Shown piece by piece: positions 1-9,653 of a DNA stretch of 64,000 nt (its first letter is position 1; the number at the start of each line of letters is the position of its first letter). The notes beneath the pieces are model-generated. The model ran no database searches. It was not told where the DNA came from and saw only the letters and a list, made by a program, of their open reading frames with translations. The position numbers were made by a program, and so were the translations under genes. Location: positions 348,336 to 412,335 of the forward strand of contig CANNFR010000003.1 in NCBI GenBank assembly GCA_947503935.1, in the 5' to 3' direction. Source of the DNA: an uncultured Paracoccaceae bacterium. GTDB lineage: Bacteria; Pseudomonadota; Alphaproteobacteria; Rhodobacterales; Rhodobacteraceae.

Positions 1-2587
1 CGGTGATCGCGGCCGGAAACCCGCCGCCAAGTTTCTCGCGCACATCGGCCGAATTCTCGACCTCGCCAGCCACATTGATCGTGTAGGCCGGCCCCAGATC
101 TTCGGCCAGATCGTCCAGCACCGGCTGAACGTGGTCAAGAAGTTCGAAGGCAGTGATGGCTTCAGAGATCGCCGAGACGGTGATCATGCGGCGCTGATCG
201 ACCCGGCGGATGGTCGAGAATTCCAGCTCGGGCACGAGGCTGGCGAACTGGTCGAGCGAGAGGACCTGGCCCTCGGCTTCGACCGCGGCATTGGCCAGCG
301 CATCGTAGGACAGGCGATCCTCGGGCGCGCCGCGCAGCACGATCGGGATCATCTCGTCGCCTTCACGGAACGTGCTGATCTGGCGCCCGTCGAAGAACCC
401 CTCCAGCGCCTGCGAGACGTCGCGCGAGGTCAGGCCGTATTCCCTCAGCCGGTCCTGGGCAATCTCGATCCGCCCCTCCAATTGCCGCGCGCCCCAATCG
501 TGGCGGTTCTGCACAAGGCCGGGTGCCGTTGCAAAGGCCGCGCGGACCTCAAGCGCGGCCGCCATCAGCACATCGGCGTCGGGGCCGCTGATCTGGATAT
601 CGACGCCCGGCTCGCGCCCGCCCATGGCCAGCCGCTTGAAGCGGATCTGCGCCTCGGAGAAGGCAGCGGCGGCCTCGGCACGGGCGCGGGTGATGACCTC
701 GGTCGAGGCCTCGAAGGTCGTGGTGTTGACGATCATGAACGCCGCCGCGGGGTCGGTATCGGCGGGATCGAGTGACAGGACGAAGCGCGGCCCGCCCGAG
801 CCGACATAGGTCGTGGTGCCGGTCACCTCGGGCTGGCCGTTCAGCCAGTCCGACAGGCGCAGGCTCACCTCTTCGGTCACCGCGATATCGGTGCCGCGCG
901 GCAGGTCGATATAGGCCAGGATCTGGGCGCGTTCCGAAAGCGGGAAAAGCTGGCTCGCGACCCGCGGCATCAGCGACGCGCTGCCCGCCACGATGGCCGC
1001 GACCACGGCGAGGGTGATCAGCGGCGCGCGCACCACGTGCCCGACCAGCCAGCCATAGCCATCGGCCAGCCGGTCGAAAATGCCAGGCTTTTCTTCCTTC
1101 TCGGACGGCTCGGGGATGATCCAGACGGCCAGACGCGGCAGCAGATAAAGCGCCGAGAGGAAGCTGCCGGTCAGCATCAGCATCACTACGATGCCCAGCG
1201 AATAGCCGTATTGCCCCTCGGTCCCATCCAGCAAGAAGAGCGGCAGGAAAGCCGAGACGGTCGTGACCGAGGCGATCAGCAAGGGCATCGTGTATTGCCG
1301 CCCGGCCGCCAGGGCCGCGTCCTCGCGCGCCTCGCCCGCGCGGATGCGCCGCTCCATATCCTCGACGATGACGAGGCCGTTATCGACCAGAAGGCCGAGG
1401 CTGATGATGATCGCGGCGATCGAGACCTGCTGCAGCTCAACCCCGAACGGGCCCATGAAGGCGAACGCAAAGCTGACTGCGAAAGGCACGATCGACGCGA
1501 TCACCAGCGCCTCGCGCCAGCCGAGGAAAAGCAGCATCACGGCCAGAACCACCGCGAAGGTTTGACCCATATTGATCAGCGCACCATTCACGCTGGCCTC
1601 GACGATCTCGGGCTGGAACGTGCTGAACGTCGCCTCGATCCCGATGGGCTGATCGGCGACGAAGCCGTCCACCAGCGCGCGCAGCTCGGGGCCGAGCGCG
1701 GTGATGTCCTGCCCGTCCTCCATCTCGACGGCGACGACGATCGCCGGGGCGCCGTCATGGAAGACCGGCGCCGAGGCCGGCTCTTCCAGCGTGCGATGCA
1801 CGTCCACGACATCGCCAAGGCGGATCAGGCCGAGGCCCGGCAGCTCGACCAGCAGCCCCTCGATCGCGGCCACCGAAGGCAGATCGCCCGAGGTCTCAAG
1901 CGGCACGCGCGCGTCGCCATTGACGACGGACCCGGCGGGCAGGCGGACATTCTGGCCCTCAAGTGCGGCCAGCACCGCGCTGAGCGTTCCGTTGACCGAG
2001 GCGAGGCGGGCCCGATCGAGCCGAAGCTCGATCACCTCGTCCTGCACGCCGTAAAGCGTTGCCGCCGCGATGCCATCCATCGCATAGAGCCGGTCGCGCA
2101 GGTCTTCCGCCGCCTCCTCGATCTCGGGCAGGGAGAACCCTGCGCCGGTCACGGCAATGGTCGCGATGGCCACATCGCCGAAATCCGAGTTCACCACGGG
2201 CCCTTGTGTGCCCTCGGGCAGCGTGCCCGCGATTCCCGCCACGTCGTCGCGCAGCTCGTCGAACAGGCGCTTGAGGTCCTCCTCGGGCACCGCATCGGCA
2301 ACATCGACCTGAAGGACCGCCGCGCCACCGGTCAGTTGCGTGCGGACCTCATCCACGCCGGGGATGGCGCGGGCGACCTCCTCCAGCGGCTGCGCCACCA
2401 GCTCTTCCAGCTGATCGTGGTCAAGTCCGGGATTGGCGGCCAGCACGATGGCCGTGCGCACGGTGATCGCGGGGTCTTCGCGCTTGGGGAAGTTCAGGTA
2501 GGATACGAGGCCCACCGCCACGGTCAGGATCATCACAAGGATCGTGACGCGGCTGCGCTTCAGCCCCAGTCCGGTGAGCGAGGTCAT
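1..2587 (-). CDS. RND efflux transporter, inner-membrane subunit (partial; C-terminus beyond left edge)
   Basis: This is the proton-driven inner-membrane pump of a tripartite efflux system of the AcrB/HAE type. The reverse strand reads open for about 862 codons from ATG at 2587 to the window edge. The N-terminus is MTSLTGLGLKRSRVTI, followed by the first membrane helix and the typical NFPKREDPAI segment. A central transmembrane block contains GLLVDNGLVIVED, which corresponds to the proton-relay helix TM4; one Asp is kept and the second acidic position is Asn, a common variant. A second periplasmic porter lobe follows. The start overlaps the stop of the adaptor gene by 4 bases (ATGA), so the two are translationally coupled in an operon controlled by the TetR gene beyond. 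Substrate unknown. The long plus-strand open frames here are shadows. Confidence 0.95.
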   Translation of the reverse strand, partial: MTSLTGLGLKRSRVTILVMILTVAVGLVSYLNFPKREDPAITVRTAIVLAANPGLDHDQLEELVAQPLEEVARAIPGVDEVRTQLTGGAAVLQVDVADAVPEEDLKRLFDELRDDVAGIAGTLPEGTQGPVVNSDFGDVAIATIAVTGAGFSLPEIEEAAEDLRDRLYAMDGIAAATLYGVQDEVIELRLDRARLASVNGTLSAVLAALEGQNVRLPAGSVVNGDARVPLETSGDLPSVAAIEGLLVELPGLGLIRLGDVVDVHRTLEEPASAPVFHDGAPAIVVAVEMEDGQDITALGPELRALVDGFVADQPIGIEATFSTFQPEIVEASVNGALINMGQTFAVVLAVMLLFLGWREALVIASIVPFAVSFAFAFMGPFGVELQQVSIAAIIISLGLLVDNGLVIVEDMERRIRAGEAREDAALAAGRQYTMPLLIASVTTVSAFLPLFLLDGTEGQYGYSLGIVVMLMLTGSFLSALYLLPRLAVWIIPEPSEKEEKPGIFDRLADGYGWLVGHVVRAPLITLAVVAAIVAGSASLMPRVASQLFPLSERAQILAYIDLPRGTDIAVTEEVSLRLSDWLNGQPEVTGTTTYVGSGGPRFVLSLDPADTDPAAAFMIVNTTTFEASTEVITRARAEAAAAFSEAQIRFKRLAMGGREPGVDIQISGPDADVLMAAALEVRAAFATAPGLVQNRHDWGARQLEGRIEIAQDRLREYGLTSRDVSQALEGFFDGRQISTFREGDEMIPIVLRGAPEDRLSYDALANAAVEAEGQVLSLDQFASLVPELEFSTIRRVDQRRMITVSAISEAITAFELLDHVQPVLDDLAEDLGPAYTINVAGEVENSADVREKLGGGFPAAIT

Positions 2588-3741
2588 TGGCTTTCCTCCA
2601 CGCTCGTAGCTTGCACCGCCTGCGGTTCCAGCCGCACCGCCTGGCCGACCTCCAGGAACGGCACGCCGGCGGTCACCACCCGTTCGCCCTCGCTCAGTCC
2701 CTCGCGCACGACCAGGCGATCTTCGATGACGGCGCTCAGCGTCACCTCGCGCGGCTGAACGGTGTGGCCGCCCTCCGCACCCGGCACGACGATGAAGACC
2801 TCGGCCCGCCGCGCGTCCGGTGTGGACAGGTCGGCGGGGCGTTGCGTCGCCAATGCGCCAAGGGGCAGCGAGACACCGTGCAGGTCATCGGGCAAGGCGG
2901 TCTCGATCAGCACCTCAACCGCCATGCCCGAGCGCAGATCGGGTCGCGTTTCGGCCAATGTCACGACCACCGGAAAAGATGAGACAGCCGGCGCGCGGCG
3001 CGCGATCTCGGTCACCGTGGCGGGCAGCGGCGCCGGGTCGCCATTGTCGGGGCGCACCTCGACCGGCTGACCCAGTTCCAACACCGAGGCAATCTCGTAG
3101 CTGACAAGGATCGTCGCCTGCAGCCCCATCTGGTCCTGGTAGAGCGTCACCACCGGCTGCCCTGCCGCGACGCTGCCGAAATTCTGTACCTCGACGCTGT
3201 TGACGATGCCGTCGAACGGCGCGCGCAGATCGGTGTCCAGCAGGGTCTCTTGCACCAGATCGAGGTTCCGGCGCTGCTGCCGGGCCCTGGCCTCGGCCTG
3301 ATCGGCCGCCGTGCGGGCGCGGTCGCGAGCGGCTTCCGAGACGACATTGCGCTGGAACAGCTGTTCCTGACGGCCCGCCTCCTCCTCGGCATTGGTAAGG
3401 GTCGCCTCCGCCTCGGCCAGCGCCGCCTCGGCCTGGCGCAAGCGCAGATCGGCATCGGCGGCCTCGACGCTGGCCAGCACGTCGCCCTGACTGACGGCCT
3501 GGCCGATCTGTAACCGCACCGGCCCAAGGCGCCCGCCGATATCGAAGGCCAGCGGTGTGATTTGCGGCGGCTCAAGCACGGCGGGAAAGCTGCGCGTGAC
3601 GAGCGGATCAGCCATCACCGCGACCTCGGTCCGAACCGTGCGCACGGGGGCGGCGTCGCCTTCTGCCGCGCTGTCATCCTCGGACCAGCAGGCTGACAAA
3701 AGCATGACCGAGGCCATCAGAAGAGGGGTATGCCGTACCAT
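2584..3741 (-). CDS. RND efflux periplasmic adaptor (membrane fusion) lipoprotein
   Basis: This 385-residue adaptor links the RND pump to an outer-membrane channel. I chose ATG at 3741 because it follows an AAGGA ribosome site and gives a lipoprotein signal peptide (MVRHTPLLMASVMLLSAC) with the lipobox Cys at residue 18. An upstream in-frame extension would cross the operator region. After the signal come a biotinyl-lipoyl-like half, an alpha-helical hairpin rich in Glu, Ala, Arg and Gln, the second lipoyl half (DLRAPFDGIVNSV) and beta-barrel domains. It is first in the operon and overlaps the pump gene by 4 bases. Its promoter overlaps the two operator copies at 3763-3812, so repression by the divergent TetR protein is likely. 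A remnant related to its N-terminus lies at 46316-46489. Confidence 0.93.
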   Translation of the reverse strand: MVRHTPLLMASVMLLSACWSEDDSAAEGDAAPVRTVRTEVAVMADPLVTRSFPAVLEPPQITPLAFDIGGRLGPVRLQIGQAVSQGDVLASVEAADADLRLRQAEAALAEAEATLTNAEEEAGRQEQLFQRNVVSEAARDRARTAADQAEARARQQRRNLDLVQETLLDTDLRAPFDGIVNSVEVQNFGSVAAGQPVVTLYQDQMGLQATILVSYEIASVLELGQPVEVRPDNGDPAPLPATVTEIARRAPAVSSFPVVVTLAETRPDLRSGMAVEVLIETALPDDLHGVSLPLGALATQRPADLSTPDARRAEVFIVVPGAEGGHTVQPREVTLSAVIEDRLVVREGLSEGERVVTAGVPFLEVGQAVRLEPQAVQATSVEESQ

Positions 3742-3762
3742 TTCGTATCCTTCACATCCGGG

Positions 3763-3818
3763 TGGTATCTTGAAATACCATGTTGACGCACATATGGTAC
3801 TGGAGGATACCAAGTCAA
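3763..3818. promoter_or_regulatory. Divergent promoter region with two TGGTA-N8-TACCA operators
   Basis: Two 18-bp inverted repeats of the form TGGTA-N8-TACCA lie at 3763-3780 and 3795-3812, with centres 32 bp apart (about three helical turns). On the minus strand a TTGACT -35 box (3813-3818) and a TATGTG -10 box (3789-3794) are separated by exactly 18 bp, and that spacer is the second operator. On the plus strand TTGACG (3783-3788) could serve the TetR gene. This arrangement suits repression of the pump and autoregulation by the adjacent TetR protein. The repeats are visible; the binding is inferred. Confidence 0.75.
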
Positions 3819-3836
3819 GAAAAAGGAGCAAAAAAA

Positions 3837-4472
3837 ATGAACGAAGCAGTTCAGACTCCGGCAAATACCCGAAAAAGCAGCGCGCCAAGGCGGGATGCGC
3901 TGATCGCCGCGGCGCGCCGTGCCTTTGTGTTGCATGGCGTGGCGGGAACCTCGCTCGACGATGTCATTGCCGAGGCGGGCGGGTCGCGCCGCAACATCTA
4001 CAACCTGTTCGGCGGCAAGGACGGCCTGGTCGAAGCCGTGGTCGAGAGCATCCTGAATGATACGGCGAAGATAGCTGAAGCGCCTCCAAGGCCGGACCTG
4101 ACACCACGCGATTGGCTGATCGCGGTGGGTGAGGCTTTCACCCGGCGGATGCTTGATCCCGACATCGTTGCAGTTCTAAGGCACTTCATCGCCAGCGGCG
4201 GCGCGACGTTCGAGGCGGCCGAGCGCCTTTGGCAGATCGGACCTGCGCGGTTTCAGAGGGCTTTGGCGAAATGGCTTGAGATCCAGCACAAGGAGGGGCG
4301 GCTATACGTCCCCGACATCGACGCCGCCGCAGCTTTGCTGCCGACCATGCTCCGGGCGAATTTCCAGGTCGAAATGCTGATGGGCAGAAAATCCGTCATC
4401 ACCGAAGAGGAGATCCAGTCTAACGTTGTACGCGCAGTCGAGTTCTTCCTGGCAGCGACGAAGGCACGGTGA
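3837..4472 (+). CDS. TetR/AcrR-family repressor of the efflux operon
   Basis: This 211-residue regulator has an N-terminal TetR DNA-binding domain (about residues 17-65, including GTSLDDVIAEAGGSRRNIYN) and a C-terminal ligand-binding helical domain of the kind found beside efflux operons. I chose ATG at 3837 because it follows an AAAGGAG ribosome site; an upstream in-frame ATG at 3780 would start inside the first operator. It is divergent from the adaptor and pump genes and very likely represses them and itself through the duplicated operator between. The inducer cannot be deduced. Confidence 0.9.
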   Translation: MNEAVQTPANTRKSSAPRRDALIAAARRAFVLHGVAGTSLDDVIAEAGGSRRNIYNLFGGKDGLVEAVVESILNDTAKIAEAPPRPDLTPRDWLIAVGEAFTRRMLDPDIVAVLRHFIASGGATFEAAERLWQIGPARFQRALAKWLEIQHKEGRLYVPDIDAAAALLPTMLRANFQVEMLMGRKSVITEEEIQSNVVRAVEFFLAATKAR

Positions 4473-5280
4473 CCAAAGGGCAGCCAGCCATACAAGCCTG
4501 AAACGCTGGGAAATTGTTTTCGTGATCCTCGTATCGAGGGGGGCGTTGTCGCTGGATCAGCGCGCCGGGTACGCAAGGCCGGCGCAACCCGATCAGCGGA
4601 CGGTGGTGCGTCTCCTTGGGAGATCGTCTCCTACCGAGCTCACGAAATCACAAAGACGGCCGACTTCTACTTACGTAAATTGAACTGGGCTCGACTTGCG
4701 GATCGCAGAATGGGGCGGCTGAGAAGTCTTAATCAGGAACAGTTTCTCTCCAACCAATCAGAAAGGTTGGACAATAGCTTAAGTCAAACCGCTGAAGGAG
4801 AAAGGAAAAATGAGTAAAGTGGCAGTGGCAGCAGTCTCGAGCTAGCCGGTCTCTGGTCGGAATTCCCGGATAGTTTGGAAAATGCAGATAAAACTCAGAA
4901 AATGCGCTGATTCTGCATGTGCCATTTCAATTTATTAAAATATATCAAAGGGTTAACGGCGATTTCCCTGCTGAGAAGAACAGGGATTTCATAGAGACTG
5001 ATCAGGGAAAGCGGACGCGAAAACAGCGAAAGTGACAAGCATTCAGCGAAGCCGACATTCGTACAACGCGCGGCGAATTCACGTTTCGGGCGCAAGGTGT
5101 CGAATACTGCGCAGAGAGTGGATATGGTGCCGTGGCGAGAGGCTCGTCAATCACTCACGCGCGGCGCAGCGCGATCTCAGGTTACGTAGCTTGTATGGGG
5201 GACGACTGACATTCTGGAAATCACGCCCAAGACCGGCTTCCCGCCAAATTCAGGTAGCGCGAACTGGCGGCATGTATCAG
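4473..5280. other. 808-bp interval without a convincing gene; 11-codon open frame with good ribosome site
   Basis: No open frame here looks like a protein. The stretch from about 4850 to 5050 is richer in A and T than its surroundings. At 4810-4845 a short frame (MSKVAVAAVSS) follows an AAGGAG-type ribosome site and ends at TAG. It may be the 5' stump of a lost gene or a chance frame. The interval separates the efflux locus from unrelated genes and may be an old recombination junction. Confidence 0.4.
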
Positions 5281-5901
5281 TCAATTGCGAGTCGCAAGAA
5301 GCCCCATGCTGGTGCGAGAAGGTGGGCCGGAAGGAAACGAATAGAAATCCTCAACCGAAAAACCGGCCCCTTGGACAAGCTGCAAGATCTCGTCGCGGCC
5401 AAAGGTCCGATGCCGCCATTGAAGCCAGATTATCGCATTGCACCAATGAGGCTTGGAAACAACGAGGTGCAATCGACCACCTGGCAGTAAGGCCGCGCGA
5501 ATGTGCCCGAGCGCTGCTGAAGGGTCGGGGCAGTGCTCAAGCACATGGGCGGCGAGGGCCTCGTCCGCGGGTTCAAGGTCGATTTCGCCCAACATGGCCT
5601 GAACAAGTTGCGGTTCCACGCCGCGGGCCCGCACGGAGTTTCTCCCCCGTTCAAGCATCGCACGACTTGGATCAAGCAAGGTCAACTTGTCAGGGGCCCC
5701 GTTGATCGCGATCCAAGCTTCCGCAAAGGCAGCGGTACCGGAACCGATATCAACCACGTGCGAACATTGGTCCGCTCTTGGCCGCTGCGCCGACAGCAAC
5801 CCCAGATACCCGTCGAAGTATCCCAACGTTCGCATCTTGTCGCCCCATCTCGGTGCAGCGGCGTCGTAGCGCGAGGTGGCCGGCGCTTTCGTCTTGGGCA
5901 T
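5281..5901 (-). CDS. Class I SAM-dependent methyltransferase
   Basis: This 206-residue cytosolic protein has the Rossmann-like methyltransferase fold. Motif I is VVDIGSGTAAFAEAW (about residues 49-63), followed by an acidic strand end (LTLLDPS) and the later motif LLPGGRLHLVVSKPHW (methyltransferase motif III region). The fold resembles methyltransferase types 11 and 12. The substrate cannot be assigned. The start ATG at 5901 follows an AGGAGGCTCAGGA-like ribosome site. It stands alone between an empty interval and a DUF5946 gene on the same strand. Confidence 0.85.
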   Translation of the reverse strand: MPKTKAPATSRYDAAAPRWGDKMRTLGYFDGYLGLLSAQRPRADQCSHVVDIGSGTAAFAEAWIAINGAPDKLTLLDPSRAMLERGRNSVRARGVEPQLVQAMLGEIDLEPADEALAAHVLEHCPDPSAALGHIRAALLPGGRLHLVVSKPHWCNAIIWLQWRHRTFGRDEILQLVQGAGFSVEDFYSFPSGPPSRTSMGLLATRN

Positions 5902-6057
5902 TCCTGAGCCTCCTTTTCAGTATTGCTCGACGCGAAGATGATCCCTTCGAAGGCCGGTCAGGGACAGCAGATCGCAGCGGCAGTGGCTGACCTTCGGACG
6001 AACCGGGACCCGGGACGACAAGTCGAGACTATCCATATCGAAGAGATCGGAGATCCG

Positions 6058-6618
6058 TCACGCCGTGATAGAAGTGCGCGGATCGACTGGGGCGATCGGA
6101 CGCTCGCATCGCTCGGCGACCCAAGCCCGGATATACCGGTGCTCATTCGACCAGTCCAGCCAAGTCGCTTCCGCCCAATCTCGTACCTTGGATGCATGAG
6201 ATGAAGATCCTGCGAAGGGAGCCGCATCGCTCGCGGTCAGTCTGAATACCGTCGGCGGCTTGAGGGGGCGAAGCGTCTTCTTGTGCCGTGCGAAGTCCAG
6301 CATCACGGCGTTGGCCTCGCGCGGTGGGTGGGGGCTGGCGAGTTGCAGCATCAGGCGGGCGAGGTGCAAGCCAACTGATTGAACGGCGCGGCGGTCTTCC
6401 GGGCTGCCGGGATGCTGAACGGCCCAGGTGTCGACCGTCAATCTGTTCACTTCCAACAGTTTCCCCGAACTGTACTCAGCCGCAATCAGCGTGTTGAAAG
6501 CGGCGAAGCATGCCGGCGACGACCGCATGTAGGGGTGGACAGGCCCCTCGGTGACCGGGAGTACTGCTCCGCAACCCACACACCGCTCCATAGGTTGTTC
6601 CATATTGGATTTGGCCAT
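6058..6618 (-). CDS. DUF5946 family protein
   Basis: This protein of about 186 residues begins with a short cysteine motif (MERCVGCGAVLP) and continues with a helical segment (CFAAFNTLIAAEYSS...VNRLTVDTWAVQHPG). I recognise this as the DUF5946 pattern, a family without known function. The CxxC near the N-terminus could bind a metal. ATG at 6618 is the first ATG; a TTG 21 bases upstream and an ATG at 6603 are alternatives, since no start has a strong ribosome site. It lies downstream of the autotransporter on the same strand, 167 bp away, probably as a separate unit. Confidence 0.7.
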   Translation of the reverse strand: MAKSNMEQPMERCVGCGAVLPVTEGPVHPYMRSSPACFAAFNTLIAAEYSSGKLLEVNRLTVDTWAVQHPGSPEDRRAVQSVGLHLARLMLQLASPHPPREANAVMLDFARHKKTLRPLKPPTVFRLTASDAAPFAGSSSHASKVRDWAEATWLDWSNEHRYIRAWVAERCERPIAPVDPRTSITA

Positions 6619-6785
6619 GAACGGAATAACCCTTGTCAAGTGTAGCCCATCTCAAGCCCGATCGGATCGGGCGCTCAATGCGTGCGCATTCGACACTTCC
6701 AACGGCGCGCCCATTGCGATCCGGCATCGCGTCACTGCCAATGACGCCAGACCGGAGTCCAGCGGTTTTCGAGCGGGCGACCGTG

Positions 6786-9653
6786 TCAAAAGCTCATCCT
6801 GTAAAGTGCGCCCACTCTGAACGCGTTGCCGCTCTGATCGCCCGAACTGAACTCGCCTGAAAGCGCGAGGCTCGCGCCGTTGCGCAGGGCAAATGTCGCA
6901 TGCGCACCGAGAAAGCCCTGCAGTGCAAACCCGGATTGGTCCGTCCCGAAGACAACCGGCTGCCCGGCGACCATGGCGCTTATGTCATCGGCCCAGGTCG
7001 TGCCGAGATCGAGCCCGCCATAGAACGCGACCCCCAGATCCCCAAAAGCGGTCTGGCGCGGGGCCAGGTCGGCTTCGACTTTCGCGCGCAGATCTAGGCG
7101 CTGGGATACGCGCTCTTCGACCATCAAGTTGGCTTGCGAACCGGTCTCGGCAAAGGCGTCGGTCTGCTGCCAGCTGTAGCGCAGGCGCAAACTGGGCCGC
7201 ACGGTTCTGTCGCGGAACAGGGTTTCGGTGCCGATGGTTGCCGACAGGCCGATGAAGGTGGCATCGGGGCTGGAGATCGCGTCCTCGATCCCGGTGGGCA
7301 CGGTGTTGTTGGCCACGCGGCGGGTCGAATCGCTGCTGACCGTGCCGAAGCTGAGCACGGTTTCGAAAAAGCCCGAGCCGGTGGTGCCGCCCCAGGTCAG
7401 GCCGGCGAAGGTCGCCCGGCCTTCGATCTGCGAACTGCTGAAGGCGGTTTCGTACTCCGTGCTTTGGGTGCCGATGAAGAACCCCAGCTGGCGGTCGGCC
7501 GACAGGGCAAATGTGGCGCCCGCCATGCCCGATACCGCATCGGTATCATTCCCCGAGGCGATGTTGCCGGTGGCCCAGAAGCTGCGGCCTTGCGAGCCGA
7601 TGGCGGCCTGGTGCTGATCGAGGGCAAAGGTGATCTGGTCGATCGCGTTGAACGCGGTCCGGTCCAGCGCCGCGAAATGCGTCGGATCGAAGACAAAAAG
7701 CGTGTTGCCGACCACAAGCTGCGGCCGCCCATCGCTCAGGATCGTGTCGGGAGGGCCGCCGAGTGCCGTCGACCATGTCAGTGCGGCATTGGGCAAGCCC
7801 ACATCAAGGGTCGCGCCGGCGGCCAGAAACTCAAGCTCGCCCACGATGATCGAGCCGGGATCGAGGCGCAGATGGGTATTCAGACCGTCTGAGCTGAACG
7901 ACAGATCGCCAGCGCCCAGACCGGAGAAGATGCGCCCAGTATTGCGCACAAAAACATCGTCGCCCCAGACCTCGATCCCCTGCATGCCCGGACCGGTGCG
8001 AATCTCCCCGGAATTCAGAACAGTCGTTGCATCGGTGACAACGAAGATGCCCTCTCCGGCGGCGCCTTCGGCGCGGATCAGGCCGCTGTTGATCACCGAC
8101 AGGTTCGACCCGATGAAGGTCTGGATCCCGGAACCGCCATCACCCGTGACAAGGATTTCTCCGCTGTTGATCAGGACGGCACCGCTGCTGTCCAAGGCGT
8201 AAAGGCCGTTCGCGGTTTGGCCACCGACCTCAATGAACCCGCTGTTTTCGATCTGGGAGCCGGCTGCGGCCTCGTTCCATACCCCATGCGCCTGCAATCC
8301 GCTGGTCGTGATCTCACCGCTATTGACGATGCGCGCATTGTCACCGTCGTTTCGGATGCCGGCGGACCCGGCTCCGTTCGTGAAGATGTTCGCGCCGTTC
8401 AGGATCGTGCCCCCCGCCGTTGTCGCCGTCAGATAGATGCCGGATGCTCCATTGCCCTGGGTCACGATTTCGGCCCCGTTGGTCGAGCCGGTCTCGATGA
8501 CGATCCCGTCACCGAAGCCGCCGACGATGCCATGCGCGCCATTGCCCGCCGTACTGATCAGCAGACCGTCGAAGAGAACCGCATTCCCATCCAGCCCGAC
8601 GCTGATGCCCAGTGCGTTATCGCCGGTGGTGGTGATTTCCGCATTACCGGTGATGGAAACGGTATTGTTTGCACCGATCACAAGGATACCGACGGCATCG
8701 GTATCCGCGCCCGGCACAAAGGAGGTGGTGTCGATCGTGCCGGTGTGGCTAATGGTGTTTCCAGTACCCGTCACCTCGATCCCGCGGGAGGCCGTGCCGC
8801 CCAGCGTGATTGTGCCTAAGTTGAGCACGCTGCCATTGTCCGCGGTAAGCCGGATGCCCCGGGTTGAATCGCCGCTCTGTGCGATGGTTCCGAAGTTTTC
8901 GACCCTGACGCGATCGCCCGATGCGTCGATGCCGATCACATTGTCGGGCCCGCCGCCGCCGGAATTGGTGATGCCGCCGGTATTGATCACAAGCCCGTCT
9001 TCGCTGGCCAGGTCGATGCCGATGGAATTCGGAAGAACTCCGACTATGCCGATACTGCCCGAATTCAGGACGGTGACGCGATCTCCGCTGGCGATTATCC
9101 CATGGTTATTGCCCCCTATCAGATCGATGAAGCCGTCCGATGTCACGCTGCCGTCGTCGGCGAACAAACCGATCCCGCGGGCGCCGGACCCGGTTGCAAT
9201 GATGACGCCGGTGCCCTGGAGTTCGATCGTGCCGCCGCCCCCTTCGACGATGATCCCGTTTGCGGAGTCCGCCACCAGCGAGTTTCCCGACACCTCGATC
9301 CGGCCGCCGACGATCACCTGAGTATTGCGGCCACCCACAGCAATACCGTCAGCCCCATCGCCATCGGCACGTAGGGCTGGCAGAGGCCCGCCAGCTTCGA
9401 CGATGATGGTGTTATTGCTCCCGTTTGCCGAAATCGCGCTTTGACCGCCGCCCACGGTGATGGAGCCAGCGGGCGCGGTCACTGTCAGCGTGTCATCGCC
9501 GTCCAGGACAGCCAGAACGCCGCCATTGGTGACAAAGGTCGGTCCGTTGACCGAGAAGGTGTCCTGAGCCTGCGCTGGGCCTGCCGGCAAGGCCATGACG
9601 ATCAAGACCCCAAGACCCAAACCGGGCTGGAGCGTGCTGAATGCTGGTTTCAT
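6786..9653 (-). CDS. Autotransporter with beta-helical passenger and C-terminal beta-barrel
   Basis: This 955-residue protein is a type Va secreted surface protein. The start at 9653 gives a signal peptide (MKPAFSTLQPGLGLGVLIVMALPAG..., ending AQA-Q). Residues from about 35 to 640 form a repetitive Gly/Asn/Ser-rich passenger with one short motif per rung (G-x-x-A-x-G-I, for example GNGAHGI, GDNALGI, GNGASGI, GAGSAGI), as expected of a right-handed beta helix. Roughly the last 270 residues form an outer-membrane barrel ending in aromatic-alternating strands and a terminal Phe (LYRMSF). No protease or adhesin catalytic motif is evident. A TTG 15 bases upstream is the alternative start. No co-transcribed gene is obvious. 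Confidence 0.92.
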   Translation of the reverse strand: MKPAFSTLQPGLGLGVLIVMALPAGPAQAQDTFSVNGPTFVTNGGVLAVLDGDDTLTVTAPAGSITVGGGQSAISANGSNNTIIVEAGGPLPALRADGDGADGIAVGGRNTQVIVGGRIEVSGNSLVADSANGIIVEGGGGTIELQGTGVIIATGSGARGIGLFADDGSVTSDGFIDLIGGNNHGIIASGDRVTVLNSGSIGIVGVLPNSIGIDLASEDGLVINTGGITNSGGGGPDNVIGIDASGDRVRVENFGTIAQSGDSTRGIRLTADNGSVLNLGTITLGGTASRGIEVTGTGNTISHTGTIDTTSFVPGADTDAVGILVIGANNTVSITGNAEITTTGDNALGISVGLDGNAVLFDGLLISTAGNGAHGIVGGFGDGIVIETGSTNGAEIVTQGNGASGIYLTATTAGGTILNGANIFTNGAGSAGIRNDGDNARIVNSGEITTSGLQAHGVWNEAAAGSQIENSGFIEVGGQTANGLYALDSSGAVLINSGEILVTGDGGSGIQTFIGSNLSVINSGLIRAEGAAGEGIFVVTDATTVLNSGEIRTGPGMQGIEVWGDDVFVRNTGRIFSGLGAGDLSFSSDGLNTHLRLDPGSIIVGELEFLAAGATLDVGLPNAALTWSTALGGPPDTILSDGRPQLVVGNTLFVFDPTHFAALDRTAFNAIDQITFALDQHQAAIGSQGRSFWATGNIASGNDTDAVSGMAGATFALSADRQLGFFIGTQSTEYETAFSSSQIEGRATFAGLTWGGTTGSGFFETVLSFGTVSSDSTRRVANNTVPTGIEDAISSPDATFIGLSATIGTETLFRDRTVRPSLRLRYSWQQTDAFAETGSQANLMVEERVSQRLDLRAKVEADLAPRQTAFGDLGVAFYGGLDLGTTWADDISAMVAGQPVVFGTDQSGFALQGFLGAHATFALRNGASLALSGEFSSGDQSGNAFRVGALYRMSF

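Noticed and set aside
131..2758. Long plus-strand open frames (up to 573 codons) across the RND pump region
   Set aside because: They are Arg/Asp/His-rich antisense shadows of the minus-strand RND gene, which has clear membrane helices and family motifs.
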